A stretch of DNA of 64,000 bases from Mesobacillus selenatarsenatis SF-1 (GCF_000813125.1 NZ_BASE01000019.1:51910-115909), one strand, 5' to 3'; shown: positions 1 through 8,491, counted from the stretch's first letter. The notes: a model not told the origin generated them from the letters alone. Program-made: numbers and translations.

Positions 1-206
1 TCAGTTGTAAAATGCAGTCTGCCAGATACAATATTTTTCTTCATTAATGGCTCTAACCCCGGTTCATAAAAGGGAGATTTCCCCTTTGACATCAAAGAAA
101 CCTTACGCTCATTAATGTCTATGCATGTAACATCATGACCAATATCGGCCAAACTCACTCCGCTTACCAAGCCTACATAACCTGTACCAATTACTGAAAC
201 TTTCAT
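1..206 (-). CDS. ugd: UDP-glucose 6-dehydrogenase, N-terminal part (runs off the left edge)
   Basis: The first 68 codons are visible. They open with MKVSVIGTGYVGLVSG, the Rossmann GxGYVG signature of UDP-glucose/GDP-mannose dehydrogenases, followed by a C-I-D-I-N-E-R segment and PFYEPGLE, both typical of UDP-glucose 6-dehydrogenases. The family oxidises UDP-glucose to UDP-glucuronic acid in the cytosol with two NAD+. The ATG is preceded by GGAGTG. It is the last visible gene of the leftward nucleoside cluster, 87 bp after the aminotransferase. In that setting it would supply UDP-glucuronate to the glycosyltransferase at 9557-10657 (inference). The C-terminal half, with the catalytic cysteine, is outside the window. 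Confidence 0.88.
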   Translation of the reverse strand, partial: MKVSVIGTGYVGLVSGVSLADIGHDVTCIDINERKVSLMSKGKSPFYEPGLEPLMKKNIVSGRLHFTT

Positions 207-293
207 ATTTGCCACTCCAATACCAGCTATTTTTTCAATATTCAGATTATTAAACATGTATAAAGTGTTAAGAACTGATTTATTTTTGTTAAT

Positions 294-1466
294 TCATCTA
301 ACTAAAAGGGAAGTTTGCAGGCCTTCTATACAATCACCAATGCGCTCAATCCCAGTTTTCATTTGTGTAATCTCCGGGTTAGTAAAATTCAACCTAATGT
401 AATTCCCTGTGTCACTTTCAGAATCGGCACAAAAAACAGGTCCAGGTATAAAACTGATTCCTCTGTTTAGTGCAAGGTCTAATAACTCAGATACATTAAT
501 TTCTTCTTTCATAGCAATCCATAAAAACATCCCGCCAGCTGGTACGGTGTATTGAATATGTTTATTCAGGTAAACATCCAGATAATGCATCATGAAATCT
601 CTTTTAGTCTTATAATGACTTCTTAATTTGTCCAAATAAGAATCAAAATCTCCTTTTAAAACTTCAAGAACTATGAACTGAGATAAATTGCTCGTGTGAA
701 TGTCCTTATTTTCTTTCAACTTCCTGATTTTCCTAATGATCTCCTCATTTGCGATGATATAGCCCACTCTCAGTCCAGGGGAGATAATCTTGGAAAAACT
801 TGATATATATATAACTTTGGAATGCTCCAATGATTTAATCGGCTTAATAATTTCATCATTATAATAAAGTTCGATGTATGGGTCATCTTCAATAATGATC
901 GTATCGAAATCTTTAATGATTTCAACCATCCTCTTGCGTCTTTCCTTACTTAAAGAGAAACCCGTAGGATTATTGTAATTAGTAACAATATATATAAATT
1001 TCGGGCTATATTTTTTAAGCTTGGATTCTAAACATTCTATAATTATCCCATTATCATCTGATTCAACTGGAATGACATTCGCCTTATAACTTTTAAAAAT
1101 TTCAATAGCTGATACAAATGAGTATTGATCTACAAGAATATAATCACCTGGATCAATAAAAAATTCTGTCATGATATCTATTGCTTGAGTGCCTCCAGAA
1201 GTTATCAGAATTTCATGGGCATTTGTATTAATCCCGTATCTTTGAACCCATTTACTTAACAGCTTTCTAAATTCGCCGTTCCCTTCAATTTCTCCATATT
1301 GGAAAATGGATTGGCTTTCTTCACCGAAGACGCCTTTCAGGACATCTATTACTAATTCTGTGGATGGCAATCCACCAGCAAAAGAGATTACCCCTTCTGT
1401 TACATTGAGTAATTCATTAACAGGATTCACTTGTTTTAATGTGTGTTCTGCCTTGAGGGAAATCAT
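294..1466 (-). CDS. Fold-type I PLP aminotransferase (2-aminoadipate/MocR-type catalytic domain)
   Basis: A 390-residue class I/II aminotransferase without the GntR DNA-binding domain that MocR regulators carry. Visible signatures are SGGTQAID around residue 91, NYNNPTG near 163, IIEDDPY with D194/D195 for the cofactor pyridine nitrogen, SSFSKIISPGLRVGYI with Lys226 as the Schiff-base lysine, and a C-terminal NYIRLNF arginine for the substrate carboxylate. Such enzymes transaminate alpha-amino acids to 2-oxo acids. It lies 52 bp after the phosphopantetheinyl transferase gene in the same operon, so it probably makes or edits the amino-acid unit of the cluster product; that role is inference. 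The start ATG follows an AGGAGTA-like site. Confidence 0.85.
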   Translation of the reverse strand: MISLKAEHTLKQVNPVNELLNVTEGVISFAGGLPSTELVIDVLKGVFGEESQSIFQYGEIEGNGEFRKLLSKWVQRYGINTNAHEILITSGGTQAIDIMTEFFIDPGDYILVDQYSFVSAIEIFKSYKANVIPVESDDNGIIIECLESKLKKYSPKFIYIVTNYNNPTGFSLSKERRKRMVEIIKDFDTIIIEDDPYIELYYNDEIIKPIKSLEHSKVIYISSFSKIISPGLRVGYIIANEEIIRKIRKLKENKDIHTSNLSQFIVLEVLKGDFDSYLDKLRSHYKTKRDFMMHYLDVYLNKHIQYTVPAGGMFLWIAMKEEINVSELLDLALNRGISFIPGPVFCADSESDTGNYIRLNFTNPEITQMKTGIERIGDCIEGLQTSLLVR

Positions 1467-1518
1467 TACATTACTCCTGTTCTATAGCTAAAAGCCATTA
1501 TAATCAAAATCATACACT

Positions 1519-2121
1519 TCAAACATCAACGCAAATACTCACATAATATTCATGATTTATTGTGAAAGATATTATCTTCGGAGTAATACCATCAATATCT
1601 GTCTCAACATGACATTGGCCAGGCTTTAAAGGGATTGAAAAAGAATCCAAAGGTATTCTTAACCCCTTGCCCAGATACTTTACGAAACTTTCCTTACCAG
1701 TCCATATTCTATAGAACTCTTTTTCTCCTATATGAGAATCGACCGTTCGCAGGTAGCGCTGCTCTTCCATACTAAAGTGCCTGGAAATATTCTTATAATC
1801 AATTGTCCTTAATTTTTCAATATCAACACCAATAGATGAATTTGATATACCTATCAGGATCCATTCATCAGAGTAGGATATATTAAAGTGAATCCCATGT
1901 TCTTCATCCACAAACTTTTTTCCATACTTATCTATCTGGATATTAAATTCATTCAGGTTTAAATTGAGTTTTGATGCAATAAGTGACCTAACAATTTCAC
2001 TTGAAGCTTTTGATAACAGAGATCGGTCTGACTGGTATGATCTTGTGTCTTGATCACAATAGAGATCTTCTGAACTCTTATGAATTAATGAGGAATTAAT
2101 TATGTATAATTCAATCATCAT
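1519..2121 (-). CDS. Sfp-type 4'-phosphopantetheinyl transferase
   Basis: A 200-residue Sfp/AcpT-family enzyme, slightly shorter than the roughly 220 residues usual for Sfp. It transfers phosphopantetheine from CoA to a carrier-protein serine. Visible motifs are HFNISYSD (about 78-85), SIGVDIEKL with the Mg-binding D100 and E102, and WTGKESFVKYLGKGL with W140, K143, E144 and K148. It sits in the cluster two genes downstream of the carrier protein at 3644-4093, its likely substrate (inference from context). Start at the first of two tandem ATGs behind GAGGGTTGG. A dedicated transferase in a cluster with only one carrier protein suggests that the carrier is not served by the fatty-acid AcpS. 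Confidence 0.9.
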   Translation of the reverse strand: MMIELYIINSSLIHKSSEDLYCDQDTRSYQSDRSLLSKASSEIVRSLIASKLNLNLNEFNIQIDKYGKKFVDEEHGIHFNISYSDEWILIGISNSSIGVDIEKLRTIDYKNISRHFSMEEQRYLRTVDSHIGEKEFYRIWTGKESFVKYLGKGLRIPLDSFSIPLKPGQCHVETDIDGITPKIISFTINHEYYVSICVDV

Positions 2122-2148
2122 CCAACCCTCATTATGTTTATTGGTTTG

Positions 2149-3024
2149 CTAAATAGTCTTAACAAATTCCAAAATATCTTTAAACTGATATCCTAAGATT
2201 TCAACGATAATTCCATCCAGCTCTTTAATACTTTCAAATGATATTTCATCATAAATTGCAGGAACATGCTTGCTATCTACCAATAGGCAGTTTTCGCTTG
2301 AGTCGAAGGACGGAATCGGTAAGGTCGGGATGAACTTAGCCTGTTTTTCAATTCCGGTAATAACCGATTTAGACAAATGGATACCGTCTACCACCAAATC
2401 GTTCTCTTCAATGGCTCCATTCGGATATCTATACCTTAAACAATAGCTTTCATATCCCTTTAGGATTTGATCTTCGTTAAAAGTACCCATTGGATATAGC
2501 TTTAACTTTTGGTTAGTTGTATATGGCTGGAATAGCCCGTACAAATCTCTTTGGTCGACTCCTCCCTGAAATAACTTATCAGCATGTGTTGCCAACATTT
2601 CAACCCCTAAGAAATCTGAAAGCTGCTCAACCAATCGTTTAATTTTAGAAGACAACTTCAGGTATTTTTCCTTGTACATTGGATAATTGTGAGCTTCTTC
2701 CATGATCGGCACCAATATTAAAGCTTCTACCTTGAGTTTTTTAGCAAACATGGCAACCACTAATATCTCCCACAAGAAAGACAGCGGTAATTGGGCAAAT
2801 TCTCCGTTACTTTTGTAAATGCATACGCCACCTATGACCCTATCAACTTTTGTATTCGAGAGGTTATAACCTCCAATAGCAATATTAGTAAGAGAACCAA
2901 GCTCATTTTCCCAATCAGCCGACAAAGGAAGAATCCCTTGTTCTTTCCAGGCAAGAGGGCTACCCTCATTTAAGCCCATGGCTCTCTGGGCACCAACTGG
3001 GTATTCTTCAGTTAAAAGACTCAA
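2149..3024 (-). CDS. Unrecognised cluster protein, 291 aa
   Basis: I do not recognise this family. The protein appears soluble, with no signal peptide or clear membrane span; a hydrophobic stretch at about 85-105 (LWEILVVAMFAKKLKVEAL) looks like buried alpha/beta core. Conserved-looking segments are TNIAIGGYNLSNTKVDRVIG and the tyrosine-rich YESYCLRYRYPNGAI. The gene starts with TTG directly after the TGA of the amino acid:carrier-protein ligase, behind AGAGGTGAATAT, so the two are translationally coupled. That tight coupling and the position between the ligase and the phosphopantetheinyl transferase suggest it handles the carrier-bound amino acid, for example as the transferase that moves it to the nucleoside. 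This is inference only; no catalytic motif supports it. Confidence 0.6.
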   Translation of the reverse strand: MSLLTEEYPVGAQRAMGLNEGSPLAWKEQGILPLSADWENELGSLTNIAIGGYNLSNTKVDRVIGGVCIYKSNGEFAQLPLSFLWEILVVAMFAKKLKVEALILVPIMEEAHNYPMYKEKYLKLSSKIKRLVEQLSDFLGVEMLATHADKLFQGGVDQRDLYGLFQPYTTNQKLKLYPMGTFNEDQILKGYESYCLRYRYPNGAIEENDLVVDGIHLSKSVITGIEKQAKFIPTLPIPSFDSSENCLLVDSKHVPAIYDEISFESIKELDGIIVEILGYQFKDILEFVKTI

Positions 3025-3687
3025 TCAATATTCACCTCTATCTAAAGACTCATACAATCTTTCAATTCCAATTCCAAAGCAGCAGGAAGTTCCTTCTGCA
3101 TTCTTTCTTCCTGAAAAATGTTTTCCGTGTCTGTTTGCTGAGGCTATTGAAACTTTTTCTACCCCATTCCCCACTACCCATTCTTCTTTTTCATATTTTT
3201 GTATAAATGAATCATCTGCTTCAATCCACTCACCTTTTGTGTACTTGCTTAAGAGTGAAGATAGAAGTTCCTTTACTTCAGAATATTTATTTGTTGTGTA
3301 CTCCTCTGATCCAGTAATAATAATTTCTGCCACTTCAAATGATTCTAATCTGGTTTGCTTATTCAGGTTGCGCAATGGCTCTAACCGGTGGACACGGTTG
3401 AATCCAAAGTAAATATTATTAGTATAATCTTCAATCTGATCAAAGAAAGGCAGACAAGCAGCATGCACAAGGGTACCTTCTTTATGCCCAGAGTCCACAT
3501 TTTGAGGATGGAAGAAGGAACTTTCAACAAGTGATGGCAGCCATAGGTGGGTATATTCGAGCACCTTAAGAGTTTCCTCTATCTCTCTCTTTATATCGAA
3601 CAATCGTTTTGCCTCTTCTCCACAAACAAAAAGAGCACCTGATTTAGTTGATTTGATATCTTTCAATATAGTCAACCTCTTTTTCAA
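3025..3687 (-). CDS. Stand-alone amino acid:[carrier protein] ligase (class II seryl-tRNA-synthetase-like)
   Basis: A 220-residue class II aminoacyl-tRNA-synthetase catalytic core with no tRNA-binding arm. Motif 2 reads FNRVHRLEPLRN (R98) and motif 3 GIGIER (205-210). Cys78, a Glu in LESFEVAEI (E115 or E118), and Cys202/203 in GTSCCFG fit the Cys-Glu-Cys zinc site of amino acid:carrier-protein ligases related to atypical archaeal SerRS. Such enzymes form the aminoacyl adenylate and pass the amino acid to the phosphopantetheine of a carrier protein. The partner carrier gene overlaps it by 44 bp. The ORF can begin at TTG 3687, but TTG 3666 is better placed behind AAGAGG. Known relatives prefer glycine or alanine; the substrate here cannot be read from sequence. 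Confidence 0.85.
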   Translation of the reverse strand: MKKRLTILKDIKSTKSGALFVCGEEAKRLFDIKREIEETLKVLEYTHLWLPSLVESSFFHPQNVDSGHKEGTLVHAACLPFFDQIEDYTNNIYFGFNRVHRLEPLRNLNKQTRLESFEVAEIIITGSEEYTTNKYSEVKELLSSLLSKYTKGEWIEADDSFIQKYEKEEWVVGNGVEKVSIASANRHGKHFSGRKNAEGTSCCFGIGIERLYESLDRGEY

Positions 3688-4093
3688 TTTTTGTGATTAT
3701 TTGGTTAAAATTTTCCATTTCCGCAGGAATTCCTATCAAGATTTCGCTTTCATTTAATTTGAATGCTATCTTTCTATCAAACTGAAATTCAATCCACATT
3801 CTAAATTCAATAAGATCTTTGCTGGTCTTGACCAAATACCATCTTCTTTCTGAATCCTTGTTGGAATATTCTTCAACTGTTGAAAGTAAATCGAATACAG
3901 TCCTAAACGAAGAAGGCGGTAAATGAGTCAGTTGAATTTGTATATTTAGTTCCATTTCAATAAATGTGAGTAACTCCAGAAGTTCTAAAGAGTTTATTAA
4001 TTCACCATAGAGAAGATCATCACTAGCAATTTTTTTTTGGCTTTTATCTTCCAACCAATCCAACACTACATTTGATAAAGTTTTCGTTTTCAT
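3644..4093 (-). CDS. Acyl/aminoacyl carrier protein with C-terminal extension
   Basis: A 149-residue protein. Residues 1-75 form a carrier-protein four-helix bundle with the phosphopantetheine site in ELINSLELLELL (Ser35). Residues 80-149 are an extra domain with aromatic strands (RRWYLVKTSKD, RMWIEFQFDR, ILIGIP) that ordinary carrier proteins lack. I chose the ATG at 4093 because GGGGTG lies just upstream; the longer reading would need a TTG at 4114 with no site. The 3' end overlaps the ligase gene, which points to coupled, stoichiometric synthesis. The extension may dock the ligase or a downstream transferase (inference). Confidence 0.85.
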   Translation of the reverse strand: MKTKTLSNVVLDWLEDKSQKKIASDDLLYGELINSLELLELLTFIEMELNIQIQLTHLPPSSFRTVFDLLSTVEEYSNKDSERRWYLVKTSKDLIEFRMWIEFQFDRKIAFKLNESEILIGIPAEMENFNQIITKIEKEVDYIERYQIN

Positions 4094-4129
4094 GTGGTCA
4101 CCCCATTGACACAAAATCTATAATTACCA

Positions 4130-4192
4130 AGACAAAATTAAAAGCAGGGCTCTTTCTAGAATTTTATTCAATTCTATTAAGTTGCCCTGCTT
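4130..4192 (-). terminator. Long nested hairpin with T-rich tail between the DegT and carrier-protein genes
   Basis: Perfect 9-bp outer arms, AAGCAGGGC at 4142-4150 and GCCCTGCTT at 4184-4192, enclose a second stem, TAGAATT/AATTCTA. Read leftward it ends in TTTTAATTTTG. It may be a partial intrinsic terminator or attenuator that sets a different level for the downstream carrier-protein genes, or a processing site. Confidence 0.55.
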
Positions 4193-4216
4193 ATATTAAG
4201 AAGCTAATCGGGTCGA

Positions 4217-5440
4217 TTATTTTGCAAGAAGTTCACATACTTTTTCTGCGCACCGCACAGAATCTTCCTCACTCATTTGAGTACCTACCACAAAAACCCT
4301 GTCCCAAAGTTCTTTTTCTGTTCTGAGTAATTCCTCTTCTTCTTCTCCCCACCAATTTTCTTCTTGCATCCATGTCTTGACCCACGGAGTTTCAATCAAG
4401 GATGGATACACCCAGGCTGGAACACCTTCGAGATTTAGAGCTTCCACTAACCAATCTCTGTCTTCCTTTGTCCAATATTCTGGCAAGATAACGGCAGTAT
4501 CGAACCAGACAACCTCACAATCCAGATGTTTGTGCGGCTCTGCCACTTCAATACCTGCATTTTTGAGAATTGTAGAAAATGCACTTGCAGATTTATTCCT
4601 TAAGATCATCTTTTCTTCCATTACATCCAATGAGGCATGGCCAAGTACTGCTTCCATTTCTCCACCTCTAAAGTTATAACCCGGAGTGACTGACCAAACA
4701 TTATCGCTTTTCCCATGGTGGCCAATTGTCCTCATTCTCCTGCCAACTTCCGGATCATCGTAGACATTCATTCCTCCCTGTCCTGCTCCGAATAATTTAC
4801 GATTGGAGCCAGCAAAGGTTGAAACATCCCCTCTGAACCCTACAAACTTACCATCTAATTTACTGCCAAGTGCCTGGGCTGCATCTTCTATTAGATATTG
4901 AGCTTTCGTCTTTTCCATAACATGATCGATATCAACTACATTCCCGAAAAAATGAGTAACTAGAGCAACCTTGATATCATCCTGGACAGGATAATCCTCT
5001 GGATAATGGCTCATTAGTGTTTTTCTGTCTGTAGGAATAAACACCGGCCGAGTCTTTGAGTGATATATTGCATTAAGCGAAGAAATAAAACCTGATGAAC
5101 TAATGGCAACCTTATCACCATAATTCACATTCAAAGCTCTTAAACCCGTAACTAATGCAGCACTGCCAGAGTTATGAAAAAATGCTCCCTGTTTGTTAAT
5201 TAAGTTAGCGAATCGTTCCTCTAACTTTTTCGCTACAGGTCCTCCTCCCCAATATGAGGTTTTACCGCTTCTTACAATATCAGCTACTTTGTCCGCAGCT
5301 TCCGTACAAATTCCAGTATCTTCATACGGTAATTCAATTGGATCCTTGCCATTATTTATGATTAAATTTTTATTTTCTTTAACTTCATTAGGAAGCTTTA
5401 TCACACGATTTTCTTTTACTTCTTCAGGCAGCTTTATCAT
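4217..5440 (-). CDS. DegT/DnrJ/EryC1/StrS-family PLP enzyme
   Basis: A 407-residue fold-type I enzyme of the sugar aminotransferase family. IEDAAQALGS carries D186 (pyridine nitrogen) and GSNRKLFGAGQGG carries K215 (Schiff base). HNSGSAAL near 89-96 is the phosphate-binding loop. Family members aminate keto-sugars or dehydrate amino-sugars; in the blasticidin S pathway a DegT relative (BlsH) acts on a cytosyl sugar. Here it probably acts on the nucleoside sugar (inference from neighbours). ATG 5440 follows GGGGACAAACG and overlaps the upstream MFS gene by 17 bp. The first 24 residues hold an imperfect duplication, IKLPEEVKENRV then IKLPNEVKENKN, probably a recent in-frame duplication outside the fold. 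Confidence 0.85.
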   Translation of the reverse strand: MIKLPEEVKENRVIKLPNEVKENKNLIINNGKDPIELPYEDTGICTEAADKVADIVRSGKTSYWGGGPVAKKLEERFANLINKQGAFFHNSGSAALVTGLRALNVNYGDKVAISSSGFISSLNAIYHSKTRPVFIPTDRKTLMSHYPEDYPVQDDIKVALVTHFFGNVVDIDHVMEKTKAQYLIEDAAQALGSKLDGKFVGFRGDVSTFAGSNRKLFGAGQGGMNVYDDPEVGRRMRTIGHHGKSDNVWSVTPGYNFRGGEMEAVLGHASLDVMEEKMILRNKSASAFSTILKNAGIEVAEPHKHLDCEVVWFDTAVILPEYWTKEDRDWLVEALNLEGVPAWVYPSLIETPWVKTWMQEENWWGEEEEELLRTEKELWDRVFVVGTQMSEEDSVRCAEKVCELLAK

Positions 5441-6644
5441 TCGTTTGTCCCCATTCCATACTTTTAGTTTTAATAACATATAACAATGCTGTCGCTAGAT
5501 TGATAATACCTATGGCTGCAGTAGTAATATTCAAAGTGGTGGCGTCCAGCAGAAAACCAATGATTAAATAAGCCAACCCTAAACTGACACTCCCAATCAT
5601 TGATCCCACCGACATAATACTTGCTCTAGTCAAAGATGGTATTTTACTATGGATAAAATTCACGTTTAGCACGTTCGAAATATAAGGTAAAATTACAATG
5701 GCAGCAAAAGAGACATAGTAATAAAAACTAAAGTCAAATACATTTAAAACAAGGAAAAGAGATGTACCTAACATTGTAGAAATTATTACCTTTCTGGATG
5801 AAAATTTCTTTGCCAGCTTCGGGGCAATAAAATAACTGAATCCCGATAGTAATCTTCCTGCCATAAAAACAATTGATATCACAAAAACATTTAGTCCTAA
5901 CATATGGAAGAACTGTTGAGAGAACATAAAATAGGCCATACAAGTTGCTTCAAAAGCACCAAGGAGTATGAATACTTGCAGGATTTTACGCCCCTCATAA
6001 CTTTTAAAATACTCAGCCGTTTCACCAATAATACTTTTCTTCTGGGTAATCACTTTCTTTGTCAACAAATCGATACTCTCTGATTGATTAAAGGACAATT
6101 CTTTGATAGATACGAAAAAGAGGATAGACCCCAAAATTGCAATAGAGCTTAACCCATAAACCAGATTCCAGGATACTTCTTGTATTAACCCGCCAATAAC
6201 AGAAGCTATTGCCAATGAAATATATGACAAACCTAAAGAGGTACTCATTGTTTTTAAGAATTGTTCTTCTTCATTCATTTGCTTTAAATTATCGTAAAGA
6301 AGTGATTGATCTGATCCAGATATAAAGGACATCCCTAAACCTTCTAAAAAGAAGAGAATAGCTAACACCCAGAAATGCTCAAAGACAATAAACCCAAGAG
6401 ATGAAGATGTTAAAAGGATAAGCCCGGTTACAACACTGAACTTTCGTCCAAACCGATCACCAAGTATTCCGGTCGGAACTTCGCTTAAAAACATCCCCAT
6501 CAGCAGGCTCAATTGCAAAATAGCAATCTCTGCGTTATCAATTCCTCTTTGGGTGGTAAGGAATAACATGAAGATACCCTTTTGAAAGACTAGATTAGAT
6601 AAGAAATAATATGAATTGTATTTAAAAACGAGGGATTTCATCAT
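5424..6644 (-). CDS. MFS transporter, probable product exporter
   Basis: A 406-residue major facilitator with about 12 hydrophobic segments. The loop-2 signature GDRFGRKFSVVTG follows LSEVPTGIL, as in drug:H+ antiporters. Its ATG overlaps the stop of the 616-aa gene (ATGA), and its own end overlaps the DegT gene, so it is firmly inside the cluster operon. It most likely exports the cluster product and gives self-resistance (inference). There is no sign of truncation. Confidence 0.85.
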   Translation of the reverse strand: MMKSLVFKYNSYYFLSNLVFQKGIFMLFLTTQRGIDNAEIAILQLSLLMGMFLSEVPTGILGDRFGRKFSVVTGLILLTSSSLGFIVFEHFWVLAILFFLEGLGMSFISGSDQSLLYDNLKQMNEEEQFLKTMSTSLGLSYISLAIASVIGGLIQEVSWNLVYGLSSIAILGSILFFVSIKELSFNQSESIDLLTKKVITQKKSIIGETAEYFKSYEGRKILQVFILLGAFEATCMAYFMFSQQFFHMLGLNVFVISIVFMAGRLLSGFSYFIAPKLAKKFSSRKVIISTMLGTSLFLVLNVFDFSFYYYVSFAAIVILPYISNVLNVNFIHSKIPSLTRASIMSVGSMIGSVSLGLAYLIIGFLLDATTLNITTAAIGIINLATALLYVIKTKSMEWGQTNDKAA

Positions 6645-8491
6645 ATTTTCCCTTCTATTGTAAAGAAGTGTCGATTAATAGTGATTCCTAAGTTTTGAAC
6701 AGTAAAGACTGTAAAATAGTATCCTTGGGCAGGGATATCTTCCCTGAATTGAAAATCTAACTCCACTTCAATTTCGTCTTTATTTTTATTTTTAAACCTT
6801 TTTAAACTTGGTTCTCCGATTAAATATTCTTTAATATATCCAGGTACAAACCAGCCAAATAAAATTTCCCCATCCTCTTCCGGGGTAATTTTGCATACTC
6901 CTTTGATTTTTTCCCCTGTCTTAAGGTCAGAAGTAACATCAACTGAAATTTTAGGCCCTCCTGCCATCCCGATACTTTTATCCCCGCATCGGAAACAGAA
7001 TTCCATTTTCAGGTCAAAAGTATGAGAACTATGACCTTTATACAAATATGACAATCCTTCATGTCCACAATTGCAAAGGTTTGGTGTAATAGTTTCTGCA
7101 TCTACTTTTGATCGATACACATTATATCCATCAAACTCCAGGATCGGATCATCTGGATTTTCAATAATAGTGTTACCGATGATATCATTTAGAGCTTGAA
7201 TCTTCTGCTTCCAATTGTTCTCGATATTCCGTTTCTCTTTAGCATCCAGGCCGTACTGTCCCCTCAATAAATATTGATTGCCTTTAGTAATGAAACTTGG
7301 CAATAATTTTTTTAGTGAATGATTTTCATCTATAAAATCATTTGTATAATATTTTTGAGCTCTTTCCAACGTTCTGATAATTCTATTGCTGGGTTCAATG
7401 ACTTCAATATCGATCGTATTCTTATTAACTGGTAATCCTATTTCTATCATGCTAGGGAACGGCTGCATATAATCTAAAGAATCATTTATGATTCGAGCAG
7501 GATTCCAATTCGGGTTTGTGAAACTGACTAACCTTTTCAGTTCCAATAAATCTGAATCCTGAATTGTAACTGCAGCAGTAATGTTTTGGGCTGTACCATC
7601 GATCGCGTTCAACAATAAGTTGAATTTATCATCATACAACGCCAGGTCGGAAAAGGGACCGTTATTACAGGATGCCATTATGACGTTTGCTGCCTTAACT
7701 CTGTTTAAAGGCACTAGTTTTTGATCATCCTTAAAGCAGGATTGCTCACAATACCCACACCTAGGCAAGATATTGGTTTTGTTGGTTAACTCATCATTTC
7801 TCCCACAAATCGTATAATCCTCAAAATTTATATTGTCCTCTTTGCCATGTCCATGAAGAATCAGCTTACTCCAATTATTTTCCAACAATTCCGCTTGCAT
7901 ATCATGTTTCTTTAAAATGGCTTTATCATAAATTAATAAGTCTTCAGCTATATCGACCATTTCCGTTTTTATGCTATGGTTTATTTTCCTATGAGTTAAT
8001 AAACCATTATCCAGACCTGATACTTCCTTCAAAAATTGTTTAGCACACAACCAGGATAGCGAACTTTCATCTCTTCCAATCAAATAGGATACTTGCACCT
8101 TCTCTTGGTAACATTTAAATACAAATTCTTTGAGGCTATCGAACTTAAATTCCTCATACAGTCCAATTACTACCACAGATTTATTTTCAAGGTTTAAATC
8201 CTTCATCTCCTGGAAATCATGCCATTCGTCAGCAAAGCTTTTCTCAAAGGAAGAAAAAATTCCAATATTCTCAACAGGAGACAGACGAATCCCCACATCT
8301 ACTTTATTAGGATTTTTTTTCTCCTTATAGATGGATTCTGAAATACGAATGCTTTCTTCCAGATCTTTTCTGTCCTTGACCAATACCGGAATAGATGGTT
8401 GAAACGCACTTCCTAAAAACTCTTCTACTCCTTGCATATAAAGTTGATCATCTTCAAAGATTTTGACTAGTTTTGTTTTTAGTAATTCCAC
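6641..8491 (-). CDS. Caspase/gingipain-like (clan CD fold) protein with cysteine clusters and beta domain
   Basis: A 616-residue soluble protein of unknown family. Residues about 200-330 carry the two hallmarks of clan CD cysteine peptidases: a hydrophobic strand ending in His-Gly (LILHGHG, H213/H215) and a strand ending in the nucleophile Cys (VIMASCNNG, C275). Between them lies RCGYCEQSC (C245, C248, C252), and CNC (473-475) with CFRC (499-502) suggests a zinc ribbon. The C-terminal 110 residues look beta-rich. An N-terminal Rossmann-like region (SVVVIGLYEEF) precedes the core, as in gingipain or CHAT proteins. It is translated just before the exporter (4-bp overlap). Its role in a nucleoside cluster is unknown; cleaving a protein or peptide partner, or acting as an amide-forming enzyme, are both only possibilities. 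Confidence 0.6.
   Translation of the reverse strand: MELLKTKLVKIFEDDQLYMQGVEEFLGSAFQPSIPVLVKDRKDLEESIRISESIYKEKKNPNKVDVGIRLSPVENIGIFSSFEKSFADEWHDFQEMKDLNLENKSVVVIGLYEEFKFDSLKEFVFKCYQEKVQVSYLIGRDESSLSWLCAKQFLKEVSGLDNGLLTHRKINHSIKTEMVDIAEDLLIYDKAILKKHDMQAELLENNWSKLILHGHGKEDNINFEDYTICGRNDELTNKTNILPRCGYCEQSCFKDDQKLVPLNRVKAANVIMASCNNGPFSDLALYDDKFNLLLNAIDGTAQNITAAVTIQDSDLLELKRLVSFTNPNWNPARIINDSLDYMQPFPSMIEIGLPVNKNTIDIEVIEPSNRIIRTLERAQKYYTNDFIDENHSLKKLLPSFITKGNQYLLRGQYGLDAKEKRNIENNWKQKIQALNDIIGNTIIENPDDPILEFDGYNVYRSKVDAETITPNLCNCGHEGLSYLYKGHSSHTFDLKMEFCFRCGDKSIGMAGGPKISVDVTSDLKTGEKIKGVCKITPEEDGEILFGWFVPGYIKEYLIGEPSLKRFKNKNKDEIEVELDFQFREDIPAQGYYFTVFTVQNLGITINRHFFTIEGKI

Noticed and set aside
2149..3024. 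The 291-aa protein as a cyclodipeptide synthase
   Set aside because: Length and the Rossmann-like core tempted, but the catalytic Gly-x-Ser...Tyr pattern was not found.
3644..4114. Longer carrier-protein start at TTG 4114
   Set aside because: The ATG at 4093 has GGGGTG in the right place; the TTG has none.
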